A stretch of 64,000 nt of DNA from Tenacibaculum sp. SZ-18 (GCF_002813915.1 NZ_CP019335.1:728388-792387); one strand, 5' to 3'. Counted from the stretch's first letter, positions 42,656 through 55,350 are shown. Notes: a model not told the origin generated them from the letters alone. Numbers and translations are program-made.

Positions 42656-43843
42656 ATGGCAAAAGGAACTTACGATCGTTCGAAACCGCACTTAAACGTA
42701 GGTACAATCGGTCACGTAGATCACGGTAAAACTACATTAACTGCTGCTATTACAAAAGTATTAGCTGACGCAGGTTATTCTGAGCAGAGAGCTTTCGATC
42801 AAATCGATAACGCTCCAGAAGAGAAAGAAAGAGGTATTACAATTAACTCTTCTCACGTAGAATATGCAACTGCTAACCGTCACTATGCACACGTTGACTG
42901 TCCAGGTCACGCCGATTATGTAAAGAACATGGTAACTGGTGCTGCTCAAATGGATGGTGCTATTTTAGTAGTAGCTGCAACTGATGGTCCAATGCCACAA
43001 ACTCGTGAACACATCTTATTAGGTCGTCAGGTAGGTATACCAAGAATCGTTGTATTCATGAATAAAGTGGATATGGTTGATGATGAGGAGTTATTAGAGT
43101 TAGTAGAGATGGAAGTGAGAGATTTATTATCTTTCTACGAGTATGATGGAGATAACAGTCCTGTAATCATGGGTTCTGCTTTAGGAGCTTTAAATGGAGA
43201 GCAAAAATGGGTAGATACAGTATTGTCTTTAATGGAGGCTGTAGATACTTGGATTGAGGAGCCACCAAGAGATACTGAAAAAGATTTCTTAATGCCAATT
43301 GAGGATGTGTTCTCTATTACTGGTCGTGGTACTGTTGCTACAGGTCGTATCGAAACTGGTATCATCAATTCTGGAGATCCTGTTGAGATTATCGGTATGG
43401 GTTCTGAGAAGTTAACTTCTACAGTAACTGGAATCGAGATGTTCCGTCAAATCTTAGATAGAGGTGAGGCTGGAGATAACGCTGGTATCTTATTAAGAGG
43501 TATTGATAAAACTGATATCAAGAGAGGTATGGTAATTACTAAGCCTGGATCAGTAACTCCACACGCTAAGTTCAAAGCTGAGGTGTATATCTTAAAGAAA
43601 GAAGAAGGTGGTCGTCACACTCCTTTCCATAATAACTACCGTCCACAGTTCTACGTACGTACAACTGACGTAACGGGTAACATTAACCTACCTGATGGTG
43701 TTGAAATGGTAATGCCTGGTGATAACTTAACTATTACAGTTGATTTAATTCAGCCAATCGCATTAAATATCGGTTTACAGTTCGCTATCCGTGAAGGGGG
43801 TAGAACAGTTGGAGCTGGTCAGGTAACTGAAATTTTAGACTAA
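42656..43843 (+). CDS. tuf: Elongation factor Tu
   Basis: A 395-aa GTPase that brings aminoacyl-tRNA to the ribosome. G1 [10 protein letters not shown]2 region [13 protein letters not shown]3 [13 protein letters not shown]4 NKVD, then domains II and III ending [10 protein letters not shown]. Standard length and start ([20 protein letters not shown]). It sits between Thr-tRNA and Trp-tRNA genes as in many bacteria, and codon use is that of a highly expressed gene (many TTA/GGT/CGT). Confidence 0.99.
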   Translation: MAKGTYDRSKPHLNVGTIGHVDHGKTTLTAAITKVLADAGYSEQRAFDQIDNAPEEKERGITINSSHVEYATANRHYAHVDCPGHADYVKNMVTGAAQMDGAILVVAATDGPMPQTREHILLGRQVGIPRIVVFMNKVDMVDDEELLELVEMEVRDLLSFYEYDGDNSPVIMGSALGALNGEQKWVDTVLSLMEAVDTWIEEPPRDTEKDFLMPIEDVFSITGRGTVATGRIETGIINSGDPVEIIGMGSEKLTSTVTGIEMFRQILDRGEAGDNAGILLRGIDKTDIKRGMVITKPGSVTPHAKFKAEVYILKKEEGGRHTPFHNNYRPQFYVRTTDVTGNINLPDGVEMVMPGDNLTITVDLIQPIALNIGLQFAIREGGRTVGAGQVTEILD

Positions 43844-43868
43844 TTATATAGTTTATAAATAAAATTAG

Positions 43869-43899
43869 AGGTATCCCTCGGTTAGTAGGGATACCTTTC
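43869..43899 (+). terminator. Hairpin between tuf and tRNA-Trp
   Basis: AGGTATCCCT-cggttagt-AGGGATACCT followed by a short T-run: terminator or processing site before tRNA-Trp. Confidence 0.7.
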
Positions 43900-43904
43900 A
43901 ATAA

Positions 43905-43977
43905 ACGGGTTTAGCTCAGTTGGTAGAGCACTGGTCTCCAAAACCAGGTGTCGGGAGTTCGAGCCTCTCAACCCGTG
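43905..43977 (+). tRNA. tRNA-Trp(CCA)
   Basis: 73 nt; acceptor ACGGGTT/AACCCGT, anticodon stem CTGGT/ACCAG, loop CTCCAAA (anticodon CCA), T-loop GTTCGAGCC. SecE starts 17 bp later. Confidence 0.96.
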
Positions 43978-43994
43978 CAAATTTTCTAGAAACA

Positions 43995-44186
43995 ATGAAT
44001 AACTTTGTACAATACATCAAAGACTCTTTCGAGGAGTTAAATACTAATATGACTTGGATATCTCGTGAAGAGGCTCAGAAGTCCACAGTGGTTGTAGCAG
44101 TTTTTACTATTATCTTCGCGTTAGCAGTAGCTGTAATAGATAAGGTTTTTCAAACAGGTTTAGATAACTTCTTCAATTTATTCTAA
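43995..44186 (+). CDS. secE: Preprotein translocase subunit SecE
   Basis: A 63-aa single-TM subunit of the SecYEG channel. Amphipathic helix (NNFVQYIKDSFEELNTNMTWISREEAQKS) then a TM helix (TVVVAVFTIIFALAVAVIDKVF), the minimal bacterial SecE form. The start is ATG 43995; an in-frame ATG inside the tRNA-Trp gene is ignored. nusG follows in 3 bp. Confidence 0.95.
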   Translation: MNNFVQYIKDSFEELNTNMTWISREEAQKSTVVVAVFTIIFALAVAVIDKVFQTGLDNFFNLF

Positions 44187-44189
44187 AAC

Positions 44190-44738
44190 ATGGCTGAGAC
44201 GGTGATGAAATGGTATGTAGTGAGGGCTATTGGTGGTCAAGAGAATAAGGTTAAAACTTACATCGAGACAGAAATCGCTCGACATGGTCTTTCGGATTAT
44301 GTTAATCAAGTAATTGTTCCTACGGAAAAGGTTGTTCAGATAAGAAATGGTAAAAAGATAAACAGAGAACGTGTTTATTTTCCTGGATACATTATGGTTG
44401 AGGCTAATTTGGCTGGTGAAGTTCCTCACGTAATAAAAGCGGTTACTGGTGTAATTGGTTTTTTAGGTGAGACTAAGGGAGGAGATCCTGTACCAATGAG
44501 AAAATCAGAAGTTAACCGTATGTTAGGTAAGGTGGATGAGCTTTCAGTAAATGAGGAAACAGTTGCAATTCCTTACACGGTTGGAGAAACTGTAAAGGTT
44601 GTTGATGGACCATTTAATGGTTTTGATGGTATCGTAGAGAAGGTAAATGAAGAGAAACGTAAGCTTGAAGTAATGGTTAAGATTTTCGGTAGAAAAACTC
44701 CATTAGAATTAAGTTACATGCAAGTAGAGAAAATATAA
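44190..44738 (+). CDS. nusG: Transcription termination/antitermination factor NusG
   Basis: A 182-aa protein binding RNA polymerase. NGN domain: KWYVVRAIGGQENKVKTYIE, VYFPGYIMVEANL; then a short linker and the KOW domain GETVKVVDGPFNGFDGIVEKVNEEKRKLEV. Standard position after secE and before rplK. No insertion or truncation. Confidence 0.97.
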   Translation: MAETVMKWYVVRAIGGQENKVKTYIETEIARHGLSDYVNQVIVPTEKVVQIRNGKKINRERVYFPGYIMVEANLAGEVPHVIKAVTGVIGFLGETKGGDPVPMRKSEVNRMLGKVDELSVNEETVAIPYTVGETVKVVDGPFNGFDGIVEKVNEEKRKLEVMVKIFGRKTPLELSYMQVEKI

Positions 44739-44758
44739 CTGTTACATATATATTTTAT

Positions 44759-44790
44759 GTGTGTTTGACGCTTCCAAAAAGTAAACACAC
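44759..44790 (+). promoter_or_regulatory. Hairpin between nusG and rplK
   Basis: GTGTGTTT / AAACACAC stem with a 16-nt loop, 17 bp before rplK; without a T-run, so rather a leader or processing structure (perhaps ribosomal-protein autoregulation) than a terminator. Confidence 0.4.
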
Positions 44791-44806
44791 TATTAAATCT
44801 TAAACA

Positions 44807-45244
44807 ATGGCAAAAGAAGTAAGTAAATTAGTTAAACTACAAGTTAGGGGAGGTGCTGCGAATCCGTCGCCACCAGTTGGACCCGCTTTAGGTGCTGCCG
44901 GAGTTAACATCATGGAGTTCTGTAAACAGTTTAATGCTCGTACGCAGGACAAACAAGGTAAGGTTTTACCAGTTGTGATTACAGTATATACTGATAAATC
45001 ATTTGAATTTGTTGTTAAAACACCTCCAGCTGCAGTGCAATTATTAGAAGCGGCCAAGATTAAGAAAGGTTCAGGAGAGCCTAATAGAAAGAAAGTAGCA
45101 AGTGTTACTTGGGATCAAGTTAGATCTATTGCAGAAGACAAGATGGTTGATATGAATGCCTTCGAAGTAGAATCTGCAATGAGAATGATCGCTGGTACTG
45201 CTCGTTCTATGGGATTAACAGTAACAGGTGATGCACCTGCATAA
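44807..45244 (+). CDS. rplK: 50S ribosomal protein uL11
   Basis: A 145-aa protein of the GTPase-associated centre of the large subunit. Signature [20 protein letters not shown] at the N-terminus and the C-terminal RNA-binding domain ([36 protein letters not shown]). First gene of the rplKAJL-rpoBC run, 18 bp before rplA. Confidence 0.99.
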   Translation: MAKEVSKLVKLQVRGGAANPSPPVGPALGAAGVNIMEFCKQFNARTQDKQGKVLPVVITVYTDKSFEFVVKTPPAAVQLLEAAKIKKGSGEPNRKKVASVTWDQVRSIAEDKMVDMNAFEVESAMRMIAGTARSMGLTVTGDAPA

Positions 45245-45262
45245 ACTTAAAAGAGATTTATA

Positions 45263-45955
45263 ATGGCAAGATTAACAAGAAAGCAAAAAGAAGCTCAGGC
45301 TAAGATTGACAGCTCTAAAGTTTATGACTTAAAAGAGGCATCAGCATTAATTAAAGAAATTACAAACGTTAAATTTGATGCGTCTGTTGATTTGGCTGTG
45401 CGTTTAGGAGTAGATCCTCGTAAAGCTAATCAGATGGTTCGTGGTGTTGTAACATTACCTCACGGAACTGGTAAAGATGTTAAAGTTTTAGCATTAGTTA
45501 CTCCAGATAAAGAAGCAGAAGCTCAGGCAGCAGGTGCGGATTATGTTGGATTAGATGAATATCTTCAAAAAATAAAAGGAGGTTGGACTGATGTTGACGT
45601 TATTATAACAATGCCTAGTGTTATGGGTAAATTAGGTCCTTTAGGTCGTGTTTTAGGACCAAGAGGTTTAATGCCAAACCCTAAAACAGGTACAGTAACT
45701 ATGGATGTTGCAAAAGCGGTAAAAGAAGTTAAAGCAGGTAAGATTGATTTCAAGGTCGACAAAACAGGAATCGTTCACGCTGCTATCGGTAAGGCGTCTT
45801 TTGATGCTGATAAGATTGCTGACAATGCAAACGAATTAGTTCAAACACTTATTAAATTAAAGCCAACAGCAGCAAAAGGAACATACATAAAGAGTATCTT
45901 TATCTCTTCAACTATGAGTCCTAGTGTTCCTGTAGATGTAAAATCTGTATCATAA
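45263..45955 (+). CDS. rplA: 50S ribosomal protein uL1
   Basis: A 230-aa L1-stalk protein; in other bacteria also represses its own operon by binding the mRNA leader. Family motifs: [50 protein letters not shown] split over two strands and the C-terminal [17 protein letters not shown]. Standard length; 21 bp before rplJ. Confidence 0.99.
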   Translation: MARLTRKQKEAQAKIDSSKVYDLKEASALIKEITNVKFDASVDLAVRLGVDPRKANQMVRGVVTLPHGTGKDVKVLALVTPDKEAEAQAAGADYVGLDEYLQKIKGGWTDVDVIITMPSVMGKLGPLGRVLGPRGLMPNPKTGTVTMDVAKAVKEVKAGKIDFKVDKTGIVHAAIGKASFDADKIADNANELVQTLIKLKPTAAKGTYIKSIFISSTMSPSVPVDVKSVS

Positions 45956-45976
45956 GGCAGTTAAAATGTATCAATC

Positions 45977-46492
45977 ATGACTAGAGAAGAAAAATCACAA
46001 GTAATACAAGATTTAACAGCACAATTAGCAGATACAAGTACAATCTATTTAGCAGATATTTCTGGTTTAGATGCGTTAACTACAACGAACCTACGTAGGG
46101 CTTGTTTTAAAGCTAACGTAAAATTGGCTGTTGTGAAGAATACATTGTTAGAGAAGGCAATGGAAGCTTCTGATAAAGACTTCGGAGAATTACCTGGAGT
46201 ATTAAAAGGAAACACTTCTTTAATGATTGCTGAAGCTGGTAATGCTCCTGCAAAAGTAATTAAAGAATTTAGAAAGAAATCTGATAAACCTTTATTAAAA
46301 GGAGCTTATGTTGAAGAGTCAGTTTACGTTGGAGATGACCAATTAGATGCTCTTGTTAACATCAAATCAAGAGAAGAGCTTATTGGAGATATCATCGGAT
46401 TATTACAATCACCAGCGAAGAGTGTTGTTTCTGCATTACAATCAGGTGGAGGTAAATTATCTGGTATCTTAAAGACGTTATCAGAGAAATAA
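45977..46492 (+). CDS. rplJ: 50S ribosomal protein uL10
   Basis: A 171-aa stalk-base protein binding 23S rRNA and L7/L12 dimers through its C-terminal helix. Seen: TREEKSQVIQDLTAQLADTS, LRRACFKANVKLAVVKNTLL, GELPGVLKGNTSLMIAEAGN-like segments. The 20-bp spacer before it is too short for the classic L10 leader. Confidence 0.98.
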   Translation: MTREEKSQVIQDLTAQLADTSTIYLADISGLDALTTTNLRRACFKANVKLAVVKNTLLEKAMEASDKDFGELPGVLKGNTSLMIAEAGNAPAKVIKEFRKKSDKPLLKGAYVEESVYVGDDQLDALVNIKSREELIGDIIGLLQSPAKSVVSALQSGGGKLSGILKTLSEK

Positions 46493-46538
46493 TTAAGCGC
46501 ACTAATAAACTATAATAAAAAATTTAAAACAATTTAAA

Positions 46539-46913
46539 ATGGCAGATTTAAAAGAATTCGCAGAACAATTAGTTAACTTAACAGTAAAAGAGGTTAATGA
46601 ATTAGCTGATATTTTAAAAGATGAGTATGGTATTGAGCCTGCGGCAGCAGCAGTAGCAGTAGCTGGACCTGCTACTGGTGGAGGAGATGCAGTAGAAGAG
46701 AAGACAGAATTTGACGTTATCTTAAAAGCAGCAGGAGGTTCTAAATTAGCAGTTGTGAAATTAGTTAAGGAATTAACTGGTTTAGGATTAAAAGAAGCTA
46801 AAGGAATCGTAGATAGCGCTCCAGCACCAATTAAAGAAGGTGTTTCTAAAGATGAGGCTGAGGGTCTTAAAAAATCTTTAGAAGAAGCAGGAGCTGAAGT
46901 AGAGTTAAAGTAA
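46539..46913 (+). CDS. rplL: 50S ribosomal protein bL12 (L7/L12)
   Basis: A 124-aa acidic stalk protein: N-terminal dimerisation helix ([20 protein letters not shown]), Ala/Gly hinge ([15 protein letters not shown]), and the globular C-terminal domain with the factor-binding [20 protein letters not shown] helix. Needed for GTPase factor action. 46 bp after rplJ. Confidence 0.99.
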   Translation: MADLKEFAEQLVNLTVKEVNELADILKDEYGIEPAAAAVAVAGPATGGGDAVEEKTEFDVILKAAGGSKLAVVKLVKELTGLGLKEAKGIVDSAPAPIKEGVSKDEAEGLKKSLEEAGAEVELK

Positions 46914-46950
46914 TATAACTCCCCACAAGAAAGTGGGATAACAAAATAAA

Positions 46951-46988
46951 GGTTTAGGTGCTAGAGCGTTTTGCTTTAGTCCTAAACC
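46951..46988 (+). promoter_or_regulatory. Attenuator-like hairpin between rplL and rpoB
   Basis: GGTTTAGG / CCTAAACC with inner stem CTAGAGC / GCTTTAG (one G-U). It lacks a long T-run. A smaller CCCAC/GTGGG stem precedes it (46922-46936). The 245-bp gap otherwise shows only A+T-rich DNA. Likely partial attenuator or RNA processing site reducing rpoBC expression relative to rplJL. Confidence 0.55.
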
Positions 46989-47158
46989 ATTTTGTGTATA
47001 TATTTGTTCTTATAAATTCACAATTGTTTTTGTGTTTTTTTAAACTTCTTTAAATTGATTATTAAAAATTTAAATTTTCAATTTAGAGTGGGTAAAATTG
47101 CAAGGAAAACTATAAAAGTTTTTTAATAAAATATTTTTAATTAAAAATAGATACTCTT

Positions 47159-50100
47159 TTGGCAACGATAAACACTACTGAAAGAATCAATTTCGCTTCA
47201 TCACGTATTGGATCAGATTATCCGGATTTTCTGGATATCCAAATTAAGTCTTTCCAAGATTTTTTCCAATTACAAACAAAAGCTGAGGAGCGAGGTGAAG
47301 AGGGTTTGTATAAGACCTTCATGGATAATTTTCCAATTACTGATACTAGAAACCAATTCGTACTAGAATTTTTAGATTATTTTGTTGATCCACCTAGATA
47401 TAGCATTCAAGAATGTATTGAAAGAGGATTAACATACAGTGTTCCATTAAAAGCAAGACTTAAGTTATACTGTACAGACCCTGAACATGAAGATTTTGAA
47501 ACCATTGTTCAAGATGTGTATTTAGGTACGATTCCTTATATGTCTGGCTCAGGAACATTTATTATTAATGGTGCAGAGCGAGTTGTCGTATCACAATTAC
47601 ACCGTTCACCAGGAGTGTTTTTTGGGCAGTCTTTCCATGCAAATGGAACTAAATTATATTCTGCGAGAGTGATTCCGTTCAAGGGTTCATGGATTGAATT
47701 TGCAACAGATATTAATCAAGTAATGTATGCTTACATTGACAGAAAGAAGAAGTTACCTGTAACTACTTTATTCCGTGCGATAGGATTTGAAAGAGATAAG
47801 GATATACTTGAGATTTTTGATTTAGCTGAAGAGATTAAGGTTTCTAAGGCTGGGTTAAAAAAAGTATTAGGTAGAAAATTAGCTGCGAGAGTATTAAAGA
47901 CATGGCATGAAGATTTCGTAGATGAAGATACTGGTGAAGTTGTATCTATCGAGCGTAACGAAATTATTTTTGATCGCGATACAATTTTAGAAAAGGAACA
48001 TGTTGATGAGATTATAGAAAGCGGTGCTAAAACAATTTTACTTCACAAAGAAGATCACCAAATGGGTGATTATGCTATCATCCACAATACATTACAAAAA
48101 GATCCTACAAACTCAGAAAAAGAGGCTGTTGAACATATTTATCGTCAATTACGTAATGCTGAACCGCCAGATGAAGAGACTGCAAGAGGTATTATTGATA
48201 AATTATTCTTTTCAGAACAACGTTATAATTTAGGTGAAGTTGGTCGTTTTAGAATGAATACTAAACTTCAGTTAAATGAAGATATAGATCAGAAAGTATT
48301 GACGAAGAATGATATCATTACTATTGTTAAATACCTAATCGAGTTGATTAACTCAAAGGCGGAAGTGGATGATATTGATCACTTATCCAACCGTCGTGTA
48401 CGAACTGTTGGAGAACAGCTAGCTGGCCAGTTTGGTGTAGGTTTAGCACGTATGGCCCGTACAATTCGAGAACGTATGAATGTTCGTGACAATGAGGTGT
48501 TCACTCCAATCGACTTGATTAACGCAAAGACGTTATCTTCGGTGATTAATTCATTCTTTGGAACCAACCAGTTATCTCAGTTTATGGATCAGACGAATCC
48601 ATTAGCGGAGATTACACATAAACGTCGTTTATCAGCATTAGGTCCAGGTGGTTTATCAAGAGAAAGAGCAGGATTTGAGGTGCGTGATGTTCATTATACA
48701 CATTACGGTCGTTTATGTCCAATCGAAACCCCAGAGGGACCAAACATTGGACTGATTTCTTCTTTAGCAGTTTATGCTAAAGTAAATAATATGGGATTCA
48801 TCGAAACTCCGTACAAAAAGGTTGAAGAAGGTCAAGTTTTATCTGAGGAACCTGTTTATTTGAGTGCAGAGGAGGAAGAAGGAATGAAATTTGCTCAATC
48901 AAATATCGAGGTAAAAACAGATGGAACAATCGATAGAGAAAAGGTCATTGCTAGAGAAGAAGGAGATTTCCCTGTTGTAACGCCAAATGTAGTTAATTAC
49001 ATGGATGTTGCACCTAATCAGATCGCTTCAATTTCTGCATCACTAATCCCGTTTTTAGAACATGATGATGCCAACCGTGCATTAATGGGATCGAATATGA
49101 TGCGTCAGGCAGTGCCATTATTAAGACCTGAATCGCCAATTGTAGGAACTGGATTGGAGCGCAGAGTAGCTAAAGATTCACGTATTTTAATAAACGCTGA
49201 AGGAGACGGAGTTGTAGAGTATGTTGATGCCAATATGATTACCATCAAGTATGATAGAACTGAAGAAGAGCGTTTAGTTAGTTTCGATCCGGATGATAAA
49301 TCTTACAACTTAATTAAGTTTAGAAAAACAAATCAAGGAACTAATATCAACTTAAAGCCTATTGTTAGAAAAGGAGATAGAGTTGAAGAAGGTCAGGTTC
49401 TTTGTGAAGGATATGCAACACAACAAGGGGAGTTAGCTTTAGGTAGAAATATGAAAGTGGCCTTCATGCCTTGGAAAGGATATAACTTTGAGGATGCAAT
49501 TGTAATTTCTGAAAAAGTTGTACGTGAAGATATATTTACTTCTATACATATTGATGAGTATTCTTTAGATGTTCGTGATACTAAATTAGGAGCTGAAGAA
49601 TTAACAAATGATATTCCAAACGTTTCAGAAGAGGCTACTAAAGACTTAGATGAAAATGGAATGATTCGTATTGGAGCTGAAGTTAAACCTGGAGATATTT
49701 TAATTGGTAAGATCACACCAAAAGGTGAATCTGATCCAACTCCAGAAGAAAAATTATTAAGAGCAATCTTTGGAGACAAAGCTGGAGATGTAAAAGATGC
49801 GTCTTTAAAAGCGTCACCTTCATTAAAAGGTGTTGTAATTAACAAAAAATTATTTAGAAGAGCGGTTAAAGACAAAAATAAAAGAGCAAGAGATAAAGAA
49901 GCTGTGGCTACTTTAGAAGCATCGTTTGTATCTAAGTTTGAGGATTTAAAAGATCATCTAATAGACAAGTTATTCGGATTAGTAACAGGAAAGACCTCTC
50001 AAGGAATCCATAATGATTTGGGAGAAGAAGTTTTACCAAAAGGGAAGAAGTTCACTCAGAAAATGTTAAATTCAGTTGATGACTTTACCCATTTAAGTGG

Positions 50101-50968
50101 AACTTGGACTACCGATAAAGACTTGAATAAACTAGTTGGAGAGTTAATTCACAACTACAAAATTAAAGTTAACGACTTACAAGGTGTTTTACGTCGTGAG
50201 AAGTTCACTATTTCTGTAGGGGATGAATTACCAGCAGGTATTTTAAAGTTAGCTAAGATTTATATTGCTAAAAAGCGCAAGCTTAAAGTAGGAGATAAAA
50301 TGGCAGGACGTCACGGTAACAAGGGTATTGTTGCAAGAATTGTTCGTCAAGAAGATATGCCATTCTTAGAAGATGGAACTCCAGTTGATATCGTGTTAAA
50401 TCCACTAGGGGTACCATCGCGTATGAACATCGGTCAGATTTATGAAACTGTTCTTGGATGGGCAGGACAAAAATTAAATCAGAAGTATGCTACACCAATT
50501 TTTGATGGAGCGTCTTTAGATGAGATTAATAAATTAACGGATGAGGCAAGTATCCCAAGGTTCGGTCATACATACTTATATGATGGAGGAACCGGTGAGC
50601 GTTTTGATCAACCAGCAACCGTAGGTGTTATTTATATGATTAAGTTAGGACACATGATTGAAGATAAGATGCATGCTCGTTCTATTGGACCTTATTCATT
50701 GATTACACAGCAACCATTAGGAGGTAAAGCACAGTTTGGTGGTCAGCGTTTTGGAGAAATGGAAGTATGGGCACTTGAAGCCTATGGTGCGTCTAGTATT
50801 TTACGTGAAATCTTAACGATAAAATCAGATGATGTATTAGGTAGAGCGAAGGCCTACGAAAGCATTGTAAAAGGTGAATCAATGCCAGAACCTGGATTAC
50901 CAGAATCATTTAATGTATTAATGCATGAACTGAAAGGTTTAGGATTGGACGTTAAGTTAGAAGAGTAA
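47159..50968 (+). CDS. rpoB: RNA polymerase beta subunit
   Basis: A 1269-aa beta subunit of RNA polymerase. Seen: rifampicin-pocket region [84 protein letters not shown] and the C-terminal [21 protein letters not shown] clamp contact. Length is normal for Bacteroidota. It seems to start at TTG (47159-47161: [12 protein letters not shown]); no suitable ATG is in frame upstream. rpoC follows after 100 bp with a hairpin between. Confidence 0.98.
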   Translation: MATINTTERINFASSRIGSDYPDFLDIQIKSFQDFFQLQTKAEERGEEGLYKTFMDNFPITDTRNQFVLEFLDYFVDPPRYSIQECIERGLTYSVPLKARLKLYCTDPEHEDFETIVQDVYLGTIPYMSGSGTFIINGAERVVVSQLHRSPGVFFGQSFHANGTKLYSARVIPFKGSWIEFATDINQVMYAYIDRKKKLPVTTLFRAIGFERDKDILEIFDLAEEIKVSKAGLKKVLGRKLAARVLKTWHEDFVDEDTGEVVSIERNEIIFDRDTILEKEHVDEIIESGAKTILLHKEDHQMGDYAIIHNTLQKDPTNSEKEAVEHIYRQLRNAEPPDEETARGIIDKLFFSEQRYNLGEVGRFRMNTKLQLNEDIDQKVLTKNDIITIVKYLIELINSKAEVDDIDHLSNRRVRTVGEQLAGQFGVGLARMARTIRERMNVRDNEVFTPIDLINAKTLSSVINSFFGTNQLSQFMDQTNPLAEITHKRRLSALGPGGLSRERAGFEVRDVHYTHYGRLCPIETPEGPNIGLISSLAVYAKVNNMGFIETPYKKVEEGQVLSEEPVYLSAEEEEGMKFAQSNIEVKTDGTIDREKVIAREEGDFPVVTPNVVNYMDVAPNQIASISASLIPFLEHDDANRALMGSNMMRQAVPLLRPESPIVGTGLERRVAKDSRILINAEGDGVVEYVDANMITIKYDRTEEERLVSFDPDDKSYNLIKFRKTNQGTNINLKPIVRKGDRVEEGQVLCEGYATQQGELALGRNMKVAFMPWKGYNFEDAIVISEKVVREDIFTSIHIDEYSLDVRDTKLGAEELTNDIPNVSEEATKDLDENGMIRIGAEVKPGDILIGKITPKGESDPTPEEKLLRAIFGDKAGDVKDASLKASPSLKGVVINKKLFRRAVKDKNKRARDKEAVATLEASFVSKFEDLKDHLIDKLFGLVTGKTSQGIHNDLGEEVLPKGKKFTQKMLNSVDDFTHLSGTWTTDKDLNKLVGELIHNYKIKVNDLQGVLRREKFTISVGDELPAGILKLAKIYIAKKRKLKVGDKMAGRHGNKGIVARIVRQEDMPFLEDGTPVDIVLNPLGVPSRMNIGQIYETVLGWAGQKLNQKYATPIFDGASLDEINKLTDEASIPRFGHTYLYDGGTGERFDQPATVGVIYMIKLGHMIEDKMHARSIGPYSLITQQPLGGKAQFGGQRFGEMEVWALEAYGASSILREILTIKSDDVLGRAKAYESIVKGESMPEPGLPESFNVLMHELKGLGLDVKLEE

Positions 50969-50975
50969 AAAAGAT

Positions 50976-51009
50976 AATCAAGATTGATAATTTTTTGTCA
51001 ATCTTGATT
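50976..51009 (+). promoter_or_regulatory. 12-bp perfect hairpin between rpoB and rpoC
   Basis: AATCAAGATTGA / TCAATCTTGATT with a 10-nt T-rich loop. An unusual place for a strong hairpin inside the rpoBC unit; no T-run follows, so an RNase processing or stability element is likelier than termination. Confidence 0.5.
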
Positions 51010-51068
51010 TCAGTGTTTATATAATTTTATAAGTTAAGCTACATTGCTTAAAGCATTTTGCAAATATT

Positions 51069-54000
51069 ATGGCAAGAAAAAACGAAAAATACACTGTTAA
51101 GAAGTTTAACAAAATTTCAATTGGTTTAGCTTCTCCAGAGTCTATTTTAGAAGCATCTAGAGGAGAGGTTTTAAAACCAGAAACAATTAACTACCGTACG
51201 CACAAACCAGAGAGAGATGGACTATTCTGTGAAAGAATTTTTGGTCCTGTTAAAGATTATGAGTGTGCATGTGGTAAATACAAAAGAATTCGATATAAAG
51301 GGATTGTTTGTGATCGATGTGGTGTTGAAGTAACGGAGAAAAAAGTTCGTAGAGATAGAGTTGGTCATATTAATCTAGTAGTACCAGTTGCGCATATTTG
51401 GTATTTCAGATCATTACCTAACAAGATGGGATATTTATTAGGATTACCATCAAAAAAGTTAGATATGATCATCTATTATGAGCGTTACGTTGTGATCCAA
51501 CCAGGTATCGCAAAAAATGCTGAAGGTGAACCATTACAAAAACTCGATTTCTTAACCGAGGAAGAGTACTTAGATATAGCTGATTCTTTACCACAGGATA
51601 ATCAATATCTAGAAGATTCAGACCCGAATAAGTTTATTGCTAAAATGGGAGCTGAGTGTTTAATAGACTTATTAGCGCGTATCGATTTAGATGAGTTATC
51701 TTATCAATTAAGGCACAAAGCAAATACTGAAACGTCGAAGCAACGTAAGAATGAAGCGTTAAAAAGATTAAACGTAGTAGAAGCATTTAGAGAGTCTCAA
51801 AAAAATAGAGAAAATAACCCAGAGTGGATGATTATGAAGGTAGTTCCTGTCATTCCACCAGAATTACGTCCATTAGTTCCATTGGATGGAGGGCGCTTCG
51901 CTACTTCTGATTTAAATGATTTATATCGACGTGTAATTATTCGTAACAATCGTTTAAAGAGATTAATGGAGATTAAAGCTCCTGAAGTAATTTTGCGTAA
52001 TGAAAAACGTATGTTACAAGAATCTGTAGATTCATTGTTTGATAACACACGTAAGTCATCAGCTGTAAAAACAGAATCTAACAGACCATTAAAGTCTTTA
52101 TCTGATAGTTTAAAAGGTAAACAAGGGCGTTTCCGTCAAAACTTATTAGGTAAGCGTGTGGATTATTCCGCTCGTTCTGTAATTGTTGTTGGACCAGAAT
52201 TAAAATTATATGAATGTGGATTGCCAAAAGATATGGCAGCTGAATTATATAAGCCTTTCGTAATTCGTAAGTTAATCGAAAGAGGTATTGTAAAGACGGT
52301 TAAATCTGCAAAGAAAATTATAGATAGAAAAGAGCCTGTAGTTTGGGATATTCTTGAAAATGTAATCAAAGGTCACCCAGTATTATTAAACCGTGCCCCT
52401 ACGTTACACCGTTTAGGAATTCAAGCATTCCAACCTAAATTAATCGAAGGAAAGGCAATTCGTCTTCACCCATTAGTGTGTACGGCATTTAACGCCGATT
52501 TCGATGGGGATCAGATGGCGGTACATTTACCTTTAGGACCAGAGGCTATTTTAGAAGCACAACTTTTAATGTTGGCTTCACATAATATCTTAAACCCTGC
52601 GAACGGTGCGCCAATTACAGTACCATCTCAGGATATGGTATTAGGTCTTTACTACATGACAAAAGAGCGTAAGTCTACTCCAGAATTAGTGATCAAAGGA
52701 GAAGGTTTAACTTTCTACTCACCTGAAGAAGTGACAATTGCTTTCAATGAAGGTAAGGTAGACTTAAATGCTGGAATTAAAGTTCGTACTCAAGATGTTG
52801 AAAATGGAGAACGAATTACGAAGATTATTCAAACAACAGTAGGTAGAGTATTATTTAACGAAGTTGTTCCTGAAGCAGCTGGATATATCAATGAAGTATT
52901 AACGAAGAAATCGTTAAGAGGAATTATCGGTAATATCTTAAAAGTTACGGATATTCCAGCAGTTGGTAGATTCTTAGATGCTATTAAAGGAATGGGATAT
53001 AAGTTTGCTTTCCAAGGAGGTTTGTCATTCTCATTAGGAGATATTATTATTCCTGAAGAAAAGCATACAATGATTGCTGAAGCTAATAAAGAAGTTGATG
53101 GCATCGTTATGAACTATAACATGGGTATGTTAACTCAAAAAGAACGTTATAATCAGGTAATTGATGTTTGGGGTTCTACGAACAACAGATTAACAGAATT
53201 ATCTATGAAGCGTTTACGTGAGGATCAACAAGGATTTAACTCTGTATTTATGATGTTAGATTCTGGAGCCCGTGGATCGAAAGAACAGATTCGTCAGTTA
53301 ACTGGTATGCGTGGATTAATGGCAAAGCCTAAAAAATCTACAGCTGGTGGTGGAGAGATTATTGAAAACCCGATTCTTTCTAACTTTAAAGAAGGTCTTT
53401 CAATTTTAGAATACTTTATTTCTACGCACGGTGCGCGTAAAGGATTAGCTGATACCGCATTAAAAACCGCCGATGCTGGTTACCTAACTCGTCGTTTAGT
53501 AGATGTATCTCAAGATGTTATTGTTAATGAAGAGGATTGTGGTACGTTAAGAGGGTTAGAAATTACTCCATTAAAGAAAAATGATGAAATCGTTGAATCT
53601 TTAGCAGATAGAATTGAAGGTAGAGTTTCATTACACGATGTATATCACCCAACTTCTGATGAAGTATTAGTTAAAGCTGGAGAATTAATTACTTACGCTT
53701 TAGCTTCTAAAGTACAGGAATCAGGAATTGATAGAGTGGAGGTTCGTTCTCCATTAACTTGTGAGTCTAAACGAGGTATTTGTGCTCAATGTTATGGTAA
53801 GAGTTTATCTACTGCCAAAAAGGTTCAAAGAGGTGAAGCTGTTGGTGTAATTGCTGCACAATCTATTGGAGAGCCTGGTACCCAGTTAACATTACGTACA
53901 TTCCACGTTGGAGGGGTTGCAGGAAACATTTCAGAAGACAATAAGTTAATCGCTAAGTTTGATGGTAATGTTAAGATTGAAGATTTAAGAACTGTTCGCG

Positions 54001-55340
54001 GTAAAGATACTAACGGAGAAGAAGTTGATATTGTAATTTCTCGAACTGCTGAAATCAAAGTATTAGATAAGAAAACTGGAATTACTTTAAGTACGAACAA
54101 CATTCCTTACGGATCGATTATTTTTGAAAAAGATAGAAAATCGATTAAGAAAGGTGACGCTGTATGTCAGTGGGATCCATTCAATGGAGTGATTGTTTCA
54201 GAGTTTGGAGGAAAAGTTAAGTTTGACAATTTAGAACAAGGTATTAACTACTCTGTTGAAGTTGATGAACAAACAGGTTTCCAAGAAAAAGTAATTACTG
54301 ATTCTAAGAATAAAAAAATCATTCCATCTTTAATTATTGAAGATGCTGATGGTAACGCCTTACGTTCATACAGTTTACCAGTAGGTGCTCACTTAATGAT
54401 AGACAATGGCGACAAAGTAGATGAAGGTCAAACCTTAGTTAAGATTCCTCGTAAGTCTGGAAAGGCTGGGGATATTACGGGAGGTTTACCTCGTGTAACG
54501 GAATTATTCGAAGCACGTAATCCTTCTAACCCTGCGGTTGTTGCTGAAATTGATGGTGTTGTTTCTTTCGGAAAAATTAAGCGTGGTAACCGTGAAATTA
54601 TCGTAGAATCAAAAACTGGAGATGTTAAGAAATACTTAGTGAAGTTGTCGAACCAGATCCTAGTTCAAGAGAATGATTTTATCAAAGCAGGTATGCCATT
54701 ATCAGACGGAGCTACAACTCCTGCTGATATCTTAAGAATTAAAGGGCCTTCTGCTGTACAAGAGTATTTAGTAAATGAAATTCAAGAAGTTTACCGTTTA
54801 CAAGGAGTGAAAATTAACGATAAGCACTTTGAGGTGGTCGTACGTCAAATGATGCGTAAGGTTAAGATTATTGACTCAGGAGATACATTATTCTTAGAAA
54901 ATCAATTAGCTCATAAGAATGATTTCATCGAAGAAAACGACAAGATCTACGGAATGAAAGTAGTTGAAAATGCTGGAGATTCTGAAAACTTAAGAGAAGG
55001 TCAGTTAGTTACTTCTCGTCAGTTAAGAGATGAAAATTCAATTTTACGTAGACAAGATAAAGAGTTAGTAGTAGCAAGAGATGCACAACCTGCGACAGCA
55101 GAGCAAGTATTACAAGGTATTACTAGAGCATCTTTACAAACGAAGTCATTTATCTCTGCAGCTTCTTTCCAGGAAACTACGAAAGTATTAAACGAGGCAG
55201 CCGTTAATGGTAAGATTGACACTCTTGAAGGATTAAAAGAAAATGTAATTGTAGGTAAGCGTATACCAGCTGGAACTGGTCTTAGAACTTACGAGAACAT
55301 CATCGTTGGTCCAAAAGAAGAGATAGAAAAAAGTTTATAA
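51069..55340 (+). CDS. rpoC: RNA polymerase beta' subunit
   Basis: A 1423-aa beta' subunit. N-terminal zinc ribbon [20 protein letters not shown], clamp and lid regions, catalytic Mg-binding [15 protein letters not shown], bridge-helix area ([19 protein letters not shown]), second zinc site [13 protein letters not shown] and [19 protein letters not shown] trigger-loop region. Standard ATG start ([16 protein letters not shown]). A strong terminator follows. Confidence 0.99.
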   Translation: MARKNEKYTVKKFNKISIGLASPESILEASRGEVLKPETINYRTHKPERDGLFCERIFGPVKDYECACGKYKRIRYKGIVCDRCGVEVTEKKVRRDRVGHINLVVPVAHIWYFRSLPNKMGYLLGLPSKKLDMIIYYERYVVIQPGIAKNAEGEPLQKLDFLTEEEYLDIADSLPQDNQYLEDSDPNKFIAKMGAECLIDLLARIDLDELSYQLRHKANTETSKQRKNEALKRLNVVEAFRESQKNRENNPEWMIMKVVPVIPPELRPLVPLDGGRFATSDLNDLYRRVIIRNNRLKRLMEIKAPEVILRNEKRMLQESVDSLFDNTRKSSAVKTESNRPLKSLSDSLKGKQGRFRQNLLGKRVDYSARSVIVVGPELKLYECGLPKDMAAELYKPFVIRKLIERGIVKTVKSAKKIIDRKEPVVWDILENVIKGHPVLLNRAPTLHRLGIQAFQPKLIEGKAIRLHPLVCTAFNADFDGDQMAVHLPLGPEAILEAQLLMLASHNILNPANGAPITVPSQDMVLGLYYMTKERKSTPELVIKGEGLTFYSPEEVTIAFNEGKVDLNAGIKVRTQDVENGERITKIIQTTVGRVLFNEVVPEAAGYINEVLTKKSLRGIIGNILKVTDIPAVGRFLDAIKGMGYKFAFQGGLSFSLGDIIIPEEKHTMIAEANKEVDGIVMNYNMGMLTQKERYNQVIDVWGSTNNRLTELSMKRLREDQQGFNSVFMMLDSGARGSKEQIRQLTGMRGLMAKPKKSTAGGGEIIENPILSNFKEGLSILEYFISTHGARKGLADTALKTADAGYLTRRLVDVSQDVIVNEEDCGTLRGLEITPLKKNDEIVESLADRIEGRVSLHDVYHPTSDEVLVKAGELITYALASKVQESGIDRVEVRSPLTCESKRGICAQCYGKSLSTAKKVQRGEAVGVIAAQSIGEPGTQLTLRTFHVGGVAGNISEDNKLIAKFDGNVKIEDLRTVRGKDTNGEEVDIVISRTAEIKVLDKKTGITLSTNNIPYGSIIFEKDRKSIKKGDAVCQWDPFNGVIVSEFGGKVKFDNLEQGINYSVEVDEQTGFQEKVITDSKNKKIIPSLIIEDADGNALRSYSLPVGAHLMIDNGDKVDEGQTLVKIPRKSGKAGDITGGLPRVTELFEARNPSNPAVVAEIDGVVSFGKIKRGNREIIVESKTGDVKKYLVKLSNQILVQENDFIKAGMPLSDGATTPADILRIKGPSAVQEYLVNEIQEVYRLQGVKINDKHFEVVVRQMMRKVKIIDSGDTLFLENQLAHKNDFIEENDKIYGMKVVENAGDSENLREGQLVTSRQLRDENSILRRQDKELVVARDAQPATAEQVLQGITRASLQTKSFISAASFQETTKVLNEAAVNGKIDTLEGLKENVIVGKRIPAGTGLRTYENIIVGPKEEIEKSL

Positions 55341-55350
55341 TATTCAATTT

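Noticed and set aside
43920..43994. Earlier ATG for secE
   Set aside because: It lies within the tRNA-Trp gene.
49393..49875. 160-aa frame antisense to rpoB
   Set aside because: It lies wholly inside rpoB on the other strand, with composition expected of an antisense shadow and no promoter.
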